From: an uncultured Verrucomicrobia subdivision 3 bacterium
Lineage (GTDB): Bacteria > Verrucomicrobiota > Verrucomicrobiia > Limisphaerales > UBA8199
NCBI GenBank assembly: GCA_903913865.1
Contig: CAIWMU010000139.1
Span: 1 to 64,000, forward strand
Length of the DNA: 64,000 bases
Direction: 5' to 3'
Below, in pieces: positions 1 to 9,800 of the stretch. The first letter of the stretch is position 1. Every line of letters begins with the position of its first letter. Made by a program: the position numbers and the translations under genes. The notes beneath the pieces are model-generated. The model saw only the letters and a program-made list of their open reading frames with translations, was not told where the DNA came from and did no database searches.

Positions 1-1
1 A

Positions 2-118
2 CGGGGAATCGACACCCAGGAATACCTCACCGACCTCCTCACCCGCATGCCGGGAATGAAAAACACCGAAATCGACTCCCTCCTGCCAGAGAACTGGAAA
101 TCCAGAAAGACAACCTGA
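2..118 (+). CDS. IS66-family transposase, C-terminal fragment (5' end outside window)
   Basis: The frame enters from the left edge and stops with TGA at 116-118. The 38 visible residues contain EYLTDLLTRMP, then a short gap, then EIDSLLPENW. This matches the C-terminal tail of IS66-type transposases, where a Y-L-x-D-x-L-x-R-x-P stretch is followed by a short linker and an I-D-x-L-L-P-x-x-W end. Only the tail is seen, so it cannot be told whether the transposase is intact. No convincing right-end inverted repeat was found downstream. Confidence rests on this single but distinctive motif. Confidence 0.72.
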   Translation, partial: RGIDTQEYLTDLLTRMPGMKNTEIDSLLPENWKSRKTT

Positions 119-520
119 GAATCCCGGAAGCCGGCTCCCCCCACAACACCACCCCTGCTCTGGGGGGCAGAACCCCACATCAAGCCACGGTTATCCTCGC
201 CTGACACAGCAAGAGGTCTCACCGTCCCATCCCAGCCTCTCATGCCACTCCCAATTCCATGGGAGCAACGTGCTCCGCTTACCGCTTACAAAGGGATGGG
301 CCAGGAAGCAGAATCCAGTTGACCGTGCTGGGACAGCGGTCAAGCCAGACTGGTCAATCACACCCATGGGGCAAAGAGTCGGCCATTTCTCAGGTTGGAT
401 GGCAGGTTTTGTCCAATGATCAGGTTCCCGGGGTAGCAACCTGAAAACCAAACCAAGGAAACAAAGAAAACAAGTTGGCTGGCGCAGAAATGTACCGTGC
501 CAAACAGTATCAAATCAACA
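119..520. other. Gene-free stretch between IS66 tail and first secreted-protein gene
   Basis: No credible gene is seen. A small hairpin (6-bp stem GGAGCA/TGCTCC, loop ACG) lies at 262-276. An A-rich, purine-rich tract lies at about 445-475, upstream of the next gene. The right end of the IS66 element should be somewhere here, but I could not identify a terminal inverted repeat or target duplication. The short frames on both strands have no family resemblance. Confidence 0.5.
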
Positions 521-3500
521 ATGAGCTACAAATCCTCGATTCTGCCCATCAGCCTCGCGCTGGCTTGGGCATCTTCCGCACAGGCGGCGTTCAACCCGAT
601 ACCACTGCAGTCGGGCAGTTACACCCACGACATGATTGTGGAAAAGACTGCGTCGAGCCCGGCGCTTCCCGGCGGAGCCACGACAGCCTCCATGGATGGC
701 GGCATCAATAATGATGGCGACACATGGAACGAGCAGGGATATTTCACCAGTGACACAAGTGTGGGGCTCCCTCCCGCTGGATCCACGCTGACCACCAACA
801 AATATTCCTATACCTTCGCCTCGACCTATGCCGGACCGAATGCGATCGTGCTGGACACCGGACATTTTACCAACGCGAATTGGAAGCTCAGCTCCCCCTC
901 CTCGCTCGCCGCGCTCTCATTTTTGACAAGCGGTGGAAACGGAGGCGTTCAATTCCGTTACACCGCACAGCGGCAGGATGGGACATCGGACGTGGGCGTG
1001 ACGAACTCAGCAGACTGGTTTTTCGTCAACACCCGCATCGCCTGGGTTGCAAATGGCCGTGTGAATGCTCAGTCATTCACCCTGGACAATTATAATTCCG
1101 GCAATCCGCGGCTCTATTCAATCGACGTGGCTCTCTCCTCCTCCACAAGCCCGATCACAAACATCCTGATTGAGTGCACGGGTGGCAATGGGCATACCTG
1201 CATCATGGCGATCAGCGGTGCGGCAAGCCTCGCGGACAATTTTACCGCTGTTCACGGTAGCGGCTACAATGCCGATATTGTAGTGGAAGCCTCGGCTCCC
1301 CGCCGGTGGGATCTTTCCTCTCCGGGGTCAGTTCCGACCACGACCACGATGGATGGCGGAGTCGCCAATACTGGCAACACCTGGTTCGAGCAGGGCTACT
1401 GCACCGTTTCAAACAGGTACGGCATTCCTGCAGCTGGCAGCACATTCACCACAGAAGGTGATGCCGCCCACAGCTTCACGATGGCCCCTGATTACACCCA
1501 GAACAATGCGTTCTTTGTGGATCCGGCGACCCCCACGGCAGTGTTGCCGCTCGCAACACCGACATCCTACTCCGCCCTTTCGGTCCTGACGGCTGCCGCG
1601 AACGGAAACCCCTCGCTGGAAGTGGTTGTGAGCCACGCAGATTCGAGCGTGGAGACCAACTACATCACCTCCCCGGACTGGTTTGGCAATGCTCCCAGGG
1701 CTTGGACAAGCCGAGGCCGGTTCAATGTCTCGAGTGGGGTTTTTGAAAACCTCAACAACGACAATCCCCGCCTCTATTACGCTGATTTTGCCCTGGCCAA
1801 CACAGTCAGTCCTGTGACTTCCGTGACGGTCAATTTTAACAGCACGGGAGGGCGCGCAGCCGTGTTCGCCTTGTCAGGTGCTGCAGGGGCGGTTCCGCCA
1901 CTGATCACTTCCCAGCCAACCTCCGTTCGCACGTGGGCCGGGTCCAACATCACCTTCACCGTGGTGGCTGCTGGAACGGCGCCTCTCTCCTATCAGTGGC
2001 AAAAAGCCACGAGCGGCGTTTTCTCCGACATCGTTGGTCAGACAGGTTCATCGATCACGCTCAACAATGTTCAGGTTGTTGACAACGCCGATTATCGTCT
2101 GGTCGTGTCAAATGCTGCCGGTTCGGTCAATAGCCAGCCAGCGACACTCATCGTGCTGTCTCCGCTGCCGGTCGTCACTCTCCCGACGGATACCATCAGC
2201 GCCTATCAGCCAAATGGGGGTAGCTCTCCCGGCGGCGAGGCGGTTTTCCACGCAATCGATTCGAAGACCGACAAGTATTTGAACTTTGCCACCGGAGTTT
2301 CACCCTTCACTGGCCCGGTCGGTTTTGTGGTGACCCCGAGCATCGGCCGGACGATTGTCAGCGCCATGCGTTTTTACGCTGCCAATGACGCTCCTGAGCG
2401 TGATCCGGCCAACTACATCCTCGAAGGATCCGTGGATGGGACCACCTACACGCTGATATCCTCGAACGCGGTGACTCTCCCGGATGGTCGTAACGGCGGC
2501 GGTGCCGCCCTCGATCCCATCGCACAGAATGTGACACAGGTGTTGTTCCCGAATACCACCAGCTACGCCTCCTATCGCCTCAGCTTCACGAAGCTCAAGG
2601 GCGGTGCAAGCCTGATGCAGATCGGTGAGATCGAAATGCTGGGTGTTGTGGACACCTCCGGTATTCCGGTTGTGACTCAGGCCCCGGTTGGTGTGACTGT
2701 TTATGTTGGAACCAGCCTGCAATTTACGGCGGCTGCCACCGGCAGTCCGGCTCCGACCTACCAGTGGAAGCGCGGCGTGAATGGCAGTTATGTGAATTTG
2801 ACCGATGGTGGCAACATCAGCGGCTCGAAGTCCGACACGCTCTCGATTTCATCCGCCCAATTCAGCGATGCCATGGACTATGTGGTGGTGGTCTCGAACA
2901 GCAAGGGGACCGTTCCCAGCGCTCCTGCAAACCTTACCGTCATCTCCACGCTCGGCGATGTGACCTTCCCGGGTGACACCGTTTCGAGCTTCGGCGATGA
3001 GTCAGATGTGTTCTGGGGCGCCGCCACCAATGCGGCCAACGCCATCGATAACGCCACTTTGCTTTGGCGCAACGGTGGAAGCGGGTTCAGCGCTGCAGCT
3101 GGATTCCCGCCATTCTCCGGGCCTGTGGGCCTGGTTGTTGAGCCGAGTGCAGGCACAGGCAGCCCGACCAACACCCTGGTGTCAGGTATCCGTGTTTATA
3201 CGGCTGATGGGGACATCCTGCGTGACCCCGCTGATTACAAGCTGGAAGGGTCGAACGATGGCGGGCTGACCTACAAGGTCATTTCATCTGGCGCGCTGGC
3301 GCTGCCGACTGGCCGCAACGCCAACGCTCAGATCGATCCTTTGCAGCTCTCGATGCAGGAAGTGCTGTTCGCAAACAGCGTCTCCTACACGTCCTATCGC
3401 CTGACGTTCAACCATACGAAGAACGACCAGCTGGCCAACTCCATGCAGATCTCCGAAATCGAGTTGCTTGGCACGACGGCAGCCCCGTCCGTGAACCTGT

Positions 3501-3676
3501 CCTTCTCGAGGACCGGAAGCTCCCTCTCGATCACGAGCTCCGCACCGGGGACACTGCAATCCACAACGGCTCTGAACGGAGCAAACACCGTCTGGGTTGA
3601 TGAGGGTCCGATCAGCGGAACTCGCGTGCTGACCATCGGCGCCGGGATCAAGTTGTTCCGCGTCCTCGCTCAGTAA
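521..3676 (+). CDS. Secreted Ig/discoidin-like protein with two copies of an unnamed 200-residue module
   Basis: Probably exported: from the ATG at 521 there is a clear signal peptide ending near ASSAQA (residues 17-22). An in-frame GTG at 497 would only add eight residues in front of it, so 521 is preferred. Domains in order: two tandem copies of an unnamed ~200-residue module (about 25-232 and 233-455; hallmarks IVVE near the start, DWF in the middle, NPRLY and a final SGAA), an Ig-like domain (about 457-546, with YQWQK), a discoidin/F5-8-like beta domain (about 549-707), a second Ig-like domain (about 715-808, YQWKR), a second discoidin-like domain (about 810-985) and a C-terminal strand domain ending LFRVLAQ. 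The protein is about 1,051 residues. The next gene shares the unnamed module, so the pair is likely related by duplication and domain shuffling. Function is unknown; carbohydrate or surface binding is inferred from the discoidin-like and Ig-like parts. No catalytic motif was seen. Confidence 0.85.
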   Translation: MSYKSSILPISLALAWASSAQAAFNPIPLQSGSYTHDMIVEKTASSPALPGGATTASMDGGINNDGDTWNEQGYFTSDTSVGLPPAGSTLTTNKYSYTFASTYAGPNAIVLDTGHFTNANWKLSSPSSLAALSFLTSGGNGGVQFRYTAQRQDGTSDVGVTNSADWFFVNTRIAWVANGRVNAQSFTLDNYNSGNPRLYSIDVALSSSTSPITNILIECTGGNGHTCIMAISGAASLADNFTAVHGSGYNADIVVEASAPRRWDLSSPGSVPTTTTMDGGVANTGNTWFEQGYCTVSNRYGIPAAGSTFTTEGDAAHSFTMAPDYTQNNAFFVDPATPTAVLPLATPTSYSALSVLTAAANGNPSLEVVVSHADSSVETNYITSPDWFGNAPRAWTSRGRFNVSSGVFENLNNDNPRLYYADFALANTVSPVTSVTVNFNSTGGRAAVFALSGAAGAVPPLITSQPTSVRTWAGSNITFTVVAAGTAPLSYQWQKATSGVFSDIVGQTGSSITLNNVQVVDNADYRLVVSNAAGSVNSQPATLIVLSPLPVVTLPTDTISAYQPNGGSSPGGEAVFHAIDSKTDKYLNFATGVSPFTGPVGFVVTPSIGRTIVSAMRFYAANDAPERDPANYILEGSVDGTTYTLISSNAVTLPDGRNGGGAALDPIAQNVTQVLFPNTTSYASYRLSFTKLKGGASLMQIGEIEMLGVVDTSGIPVVTQAPVGVTVYVGTSLQFTAAATGSPAPTYQWKRGVNGSYVNLTDGGNISGSKSDTLSISSAQFSDAMDYVVVVSNSKGTVPSAPANLTVISTLGDVTFPGDTVSSFGDESDVFWGAATNAANAIDNATLLWRNGGSGFSAAAGFPPFSGPVGLVVEPSAGTGSPTNTLVSGIRVYTADGDILRDPADYKLEGSNDGGLTYKVISSGALALPTGRNANAQIDPLQLSMQEVLFANSVSYTSYRLTFNHTKNDQLANSMQISEIELLGTTAAPSVNLSFSRTGSSLSITSSAPGTLQSTTALNGANTVWVDEGPISGTRVLTIGAGIKLFRVLAQ

Positions 3677-3695
3677 TCTCCAATATTCATTCCAC

Positions 3696-3730
3696 GGGCG
3701 GTCAGGCTTCAGGGTCTGGCCGCCCTTTCT
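3696..3730 (+). terminator. Rho-independent terminator after the first secreted-protein gene
   Basis: A 10-bp GC-rich stem (GGGCGGTCAG at 3696-3705 with CTGGCCGCCC at 3716-3725, one G-U pair) is followed directly by TTTCT and then ATTTTT. It lies 20 bases after the stop codon at 3676, so it should separate this gene from the CotH/LTD gene starting at 3847. Confidence 0.7.
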
Positions 3731-3846
3731 ATTTTTCGGGCCACTGATTATCCCCCGCTTGATTCCTCCCACAACACAGGGTGTCGATTCTTTTTGGAAG
3801 ATCGATGCTGACACTGTTTTGAATTTCTGATTTCATTCCGCTCAGA

Positions 3847-6800
3847 ATGAAGATTTCGTGCTTCTCCTTTTCCGGACTTTCCCTCCAGTTCTTCCTGTTC
3901 GCCGGGTTATTGCTTGGTTTTGGCCACTTTTCCGCCAAATCCGCGATCATGTCGCCGATCCAGGTGACGGGATTTAATTCCGATCTTGTTGTGGAGAAGG
4001 GGGCGTCCGGGCCGCCGTATGCCTCCTCTGCTGTTGAACTGAACCCGGGGGAGAACATGGCGTTTTATCAGGCTGGGCTTGCCGGGAAGAGCTATGGACT
4101 CCCGGTGGATGGATTGTTTACGAGCGCGCTGGGGGACGGAACGACTTTTCAGTTCCAAAGCTATTCTGCATATAACGCAATGGTCATGAACAGCGGGAGG
4201 CCCGCGGGGTCTCTCGTTCTTGCGGTGCCCCAAACCTTCAAGCGCATCGCTCTGGTCGCTCATTCCGCCAGCGGCGGAGGGAGTGGCACGATGACCCTGA
4301 ACTTTTCGGATGGTTCCAGATATGATGCGAGCTACAATGCCCCTGACTGGTTTAACAACACCGGTTACGCGCTGGCTGGGTTCGAGCGCATGGACATCAC
4401 TTCCGGGGCAACGCAGGGTGCGCCCGATAATCCCCGGTTTTATCAGACGACGCTTGAGCTTGAGGCCATTCTTGGCAGTTCCAACAGGCCATTGGTATCG
4501 ATCACCTTCAATCAAGCGCCGTCCACAGGGGCCACGGCTGTCTATGCAGTCAGCGGAGAAGTTTCCCCTCCGACGGTCGCCCAAATCCTGAGTGATCCTT
4601 CATCCACCAATGTTTTCGAGGGGGATGCCAGTGCCTTTCGTGCGGTTGTTGGAGGTTCCCCGACCCCGGGAGTGCAGTGGTTGCGCAATGGCTCCCCCAT
4701 TCCAGGCGCGACGGGTGCCTCATATGTAATACCCGCCACCCCTCTTGCCTGGGGTGGTTCGAACTTTCGATTGGTGGCCACCAATCTGGTAGGGGGAGTT
4801 GGGACTTCCGTGACGAGTTCCCCCGCAATCTTGTCCGTCACCGCTGATCAAACAGCCCCCACTCTAGTGCGTGCCTACACCGCAGGATTAACCGAGGTCA
4901 GGGTCGTTTTCTCCGAGGCGATAAGTTTGGCCAGCGCAACCAATTCAGCCAACTACAGCCTCCGGTGGGCTTTGGGGCTGGTCCCGATTTCGGTGCTGAA
5001 TTCGGGTGGGGTATCATCGAATGTCACTTTGAGCGTGCCAATGCTTGCAGATGGCTCGAACTATCTGCTTTCAGTCACCGGGTTGAGGGATGGTTCTGTG
5101 GCTGGAAATATGATCTCTCCGGGCGCCTCGTGCAGCTTTACCGCCTCCAGTTTTATCGCGGCTGATGTTGGACAATCGGGTCTTCCAGGGTCTTCCACCC
5201 TTGCAGCGGGGGGGGTGAATCTGACGGGTTCCGGCGTGGACATTGGGAAGGGGGAGGATCAATACTTTTTCAGCTATCAGGCCAAGTCCGGGGATTTTGA
5301 TGTGAAAGTGCGGTTGGAATCCCTCACCCTCTCAGATGCGTGGTCCCAGGCGGGTCTGGTGGTTCGCGAAGATCTGCTGGCGGGAAGTCGAATGGCGGCA
5401 GTGATGGCAACCCCGACGATCAGCGGATGCTTCTTTCGAAGCCGTTCAGTAAGCAACACCGTCCCTGCGGTGTCGGGTTCCTTTCCGGTGAATTATCCGG
5501 CCACGTGGCTTCGCTTGCGGAGGGTTGGATCGGTCCTCTCCGGATATGCCGGATTTGACGGGGTCCGATGGACTTCTCTGGGAAGCATGAATGCGACTTT
5601 GCCGCCGACCCTATTCCTTGGGTTTGCCGTCTCCAGTCAGGAGTCCCTGAGCAGTGTGACTGCGGCCTTCCGCGATTATCAACCGGTGACGAATGCCGTG
5701 CTCATGGATTTCCAATCCAGGGAACGCCCGGGGCAGACGACAACGCGCGGGCCTCTGGCATTCTCGGAAATCATGTATCATCCAACGAACAGCAGTTTGG
5801 AGTTTGTGGAACTGTTGAACACAAGGGATGAACCTTTTGATGTTGGAGGGTGGACCTTGGGCGGCAGCATAGCCTATTTGTTTCCAATGGGGACGACCAT
5901 TCCTGGAGGGGGGATACTTGTTGTCGCAAAGGATCCTCCGGCACTTGAGGCTGCCTATGGCCTGTCCGGTGTTCATGGGCCTTATTCGAACAGCCTTCCG
6001 AACTCCCAGGGAACGTTGCGCCTGGTGAACGGGATCGGGGGTGTTTTTCTGGATATACAGTATGATTCAGAGATGCCATGGCCGGTGGCTGCGGATGGGG
6101 GAGGTCATTCGCTCGTTTCGTCAAGGCCATCGCTCGGGGATGGGAATCCGGGGGCATGGGTGGCGAGTGAATCTGTGGGAGGGTCTCCCGGTCGTCTGGA
6201 TCCGGTGAACGTGGATCCCCTCCAGGCCGTTCGCATCAATGAGTATCTCGCCCACACGGATCCCCCGGATTACGACTACATTGAGCTCTATAACCATGGC
6301 AACCAGCCGGTGGATATCTCGGGTTGCAGTCTTTCTGACAGCCCCGATACAAACCGTTTTATCATTCCTTCAGGAACGATCATTCCGCCCAAGGGGTTCG
6401 TGTGGTTCAGCGAAACAAACATGAATTTCGCGCTGAGTGCCGCCGGGGAGACGGTATGGTTCAAGAATCGAACCGGCTCGAGAGTTCTGGATGTGGTCCG
6501 GTTCGGCGGCCAGGAGAACGGGATTGCCTCCGGCCGGTTTCCTGACGGCGCGGATGAGATTTACCGGCTTCAGGCAAAGACCCCGGGGCAGCCCAATGCA
6601 CCGATCCTGGTGCATGATATTGCCATCAACGAGATCATGTATCACCCGATCTCCGGGATGGATGACGATCAGTATGTGGAACTATACAATCGAGGTCGTT
6701 CCCCGATCCGTCTGGATGGCTGGGCGCTGGGGGGCGGGATTTCTTTCGCCTGTCCCACAAACACAGTAATTCAGGCGGATGGGTATCTGGTGGTGGCCCG

Positions 6801-9800
6801 ACTGGCCTCCCGGTTGTTGACCAACTATCCCGGTCTGAATGCCGCCAACACGATAGGGAATTTTTCGGGTAAACTTTCCGGTGCCGGTGAACGGGTGGTC
6901 TTGACGATGCCGGATACCATCACCTCCACCAACAGCGCGGGGGTCGTGAAGACCACCACCATCGCGATTGCAGTGGATGAGGTAACCTATGGCACGGGTG
7001 GAAGATGGCCCCGGTGGGCGGATGGGGGAGGCAGCAGCCTGGAGTTGGCCGATGTCCGCGCCAACCACAGGTTGCCCACCAGTTGGGCGGATAGTGACGA
7101 GAGTCGAAAGGCCCCGTGGAGCATCGTCCGCGCAACGGGAACGGTTGATAACGGAAGCACGACAGCGGACCAGTTGCAGCTGCTCTTGATGGGGCCGGGG
7201 GAGTGTCTTGTGGATAATGTGCAGGTCCTGCTCCCAAGTGGAAGCAACCTCGTCACCAACCCGGGCTTTGAATCCAATGCAACCGGATGGACGGCGGAAG
7301 GGACGATGTCCGGATCCGCCCGGGACACGACGGAGGGATATGGTAGCCTTCGCAGTTACCATATCCGGGCGGTGGAGCGGGGCGACAACCAGCTGAACCG
7401 GGTTAGAACAGGTTTGTCGTCCACCCTGAGTTCTGGCACGACGAATGTGACTCTGCAGGCAGCCACCCGATGGATCAAAGGCTCGCCGAATCTGCTCCTG
7501 CGGTTGAGGGGCAACTGGCTGGAATGTGCGGGCACTCTGGCCCTGCCGGCCAATCCCGGGACACCCGGTGCGAGGAATTCAAGCTGGACGAACAACACAC
7601 CTCCAGCCATCACGCAGGTCAGGCATCAGCCTGTCCTGCCACAATCAGGCGCACCGATAACGGTGACAGCGATGGTTCAGGATCCGGACGGAGTGGCTGC
7701 GGCGACACTGTGCTACCGTCTCGATCCGGGAACCACCTACACGGAGGTTGCCATGACTGATGATGGGGCTGGGAGCGACTTGATCCAGGGGGACGGGGTC
7801 TTCAGCGGACAAATCCCCGCCCAGATTGCTGGGGCCATGCTTGCGTTCTACGTGCGTGCGACGGATCGTTTCCTGCCGGCCGTCTCCGCAAGGTTCCCTT
7901 CGGACGCTCCAACTCGAGAGTGTCTTGTCCGGGTGGGGGAGGTTCAACCTTCTGGAAGCTATCCCGTGTATCGAATTTGGATGACTCAGGCCACCTTGAA
8001 TTCCTGGCGCACACGCAAGCAGTTGGACAACAACCCGCTGGATGTCACTTTTGTGCTCGATGACTCGCGCGTGGTATATAATGCGCGGGCCCTGTACGCG
8101 GGAAGCCCCTATATTGCCCCCGGCTACAGCAGTCCCACCGTGGGACGTTGTGGTTATTCGCTCATGTTCCCGGAGGATGATCTTTTCCTTGGGACAACAG
8201 ATCTGGTGCTGGATTGGCCGGGGGGGCATGGGAATGAGTCGACCGCGATGCAGGAGCAGCTGGGTTACTGGGTGGCTGACCAGCTGCGGCTTGCCTACAG
8301 CGACCGGCATGTCATCCGGCTCCATGTGAACGGGGTCACGGATGATGCGCGCCAGGCGGTTTTTGAGGCTGTCCAACAACCCGCTGCTGATTACGTCCGG
8401 CAGTGGTCGGACGGTCACACAAGCGGGGACTTTTTCAAGGTGGACCGGGCTTTCGAATTCAGCGATGCAGGCGGGCTTATTGCTGATCCCCAGCCCCGGT
8501 TGCAGAACTTTACGACGACGGGAGGCCTCAAGAAGAGGGAGAAATACCGCTGGAACTTCATGTTTCGAGGCGGCGCGGGACCTCGTGATTATACCAACGT
8601 CTTCGCCCTGGTGGATGCCCTGGATGCCGCGAAACCGGAACCCTACACTTCCGGTGTGGGTGGTCTTGCGGATACAGAGCAGTGGATGCGCATCTTCGCC
8701 GTTTCCCACCTCATCAATAACTTCGACGCCTACGGGCACGAAATCGGAAAGAACATGTATGCATGGCGGCCGGATGGGGGGAAATGGCAGTTCTTCCTGT
8801 TCGATCTGGATTGGCTGATGCTGGCTGCAAACAATCATGGCTACACAGCATCCTCGGGGCCGCTGTTCAACTCCGAGGATCCGGTCATAGGCTACATGTT
8901 TGGATTTCCTCCCTTCTCAAGGGCTTATTGGAGAACGCTGGCCGATGGAGTGGCCGGGCCGTTCGCACCCGCCAGATACAACCCTGTGATGGATGCCAAG
9001 TACAAGTCGCTTGTGGCCAATGGAATCAAGTGGTGTGATGGTCAGGTTTTGACGGCTCCAACACTGGTGAAGACCTGGTTCTCCGAGCGCCGGGCGTTCA
9101 TGCTTGCGCAACTTGCAACGGTTGCATCTCCGTTCAAGGTCAACTCCGCCATCGGAGTCAGCAACGGGCTTGCTGTGATCACTGGGGTGGCTCCCGTGGA
9201 CGTTGCGATGGTCTCCATCAATGGGCAGCCATGGGACGTGACATGGACCACTGTGAGCAATTTCACCGCCCTCGTCCCCTTGCGTGCGGGCAGTAACTCG
9301 TTTGCGGTAACCGGGCTGGATGGTTTGGGGCAGATGGTTTCCGGAGCGAGCAACCTCGTGAGTGCTTCGTATGTGGTGACTCCTCCATCCCCGGTGGGGA
9401 ACATCGTCATCAACGAAATCATGCATCATCCTGCCCAGTTCGATGGGGGCTATGTGGAATTGTATAATATTTCCACCAACACGGCCTTTGACCTGTCCGG
9501 ATTCCAGGTCAACGGCCTGGGTTACACTTTTCCAGGCGGTTCGGTGATTCAGCCGGGGGGATTCATGGTATTGGCGGAAAGCAGGCTTGGGGCCGGCATC
9601 GCTTATGGACCCGGGTTGAGGATCGCCGGGGAATACGGTGGAGTCCTCCAACCGGACGGGGAAACCCTCTCCCTCATCAAGCCGGGGTTGGTGCCGGAGC
9701 AGGACCTTGTCGTAGACCGCGTGCGATATGAGGCGGCTGCGCCATGGGTGGCAACGACTGCAGGAACATCTTTGCAGCTGGCTGCTCCCGCGCAGGATAA

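Noticed and set aside
475-711. Small plus-strand frame beginning before the first secreted-protein gene
   Set aside because: It overlaps the signal peptide region of the well-supported frame from 521 and ends with no domain.
7645-8838. Long open frame of 397 codons on the minus strand
   Set aside because: It lies fully antisense to the CotH-kinase region, has no family resemblance and is rich in His/Pro/Arg/Ile typical of shadow frames in GC-rich coding DNA.
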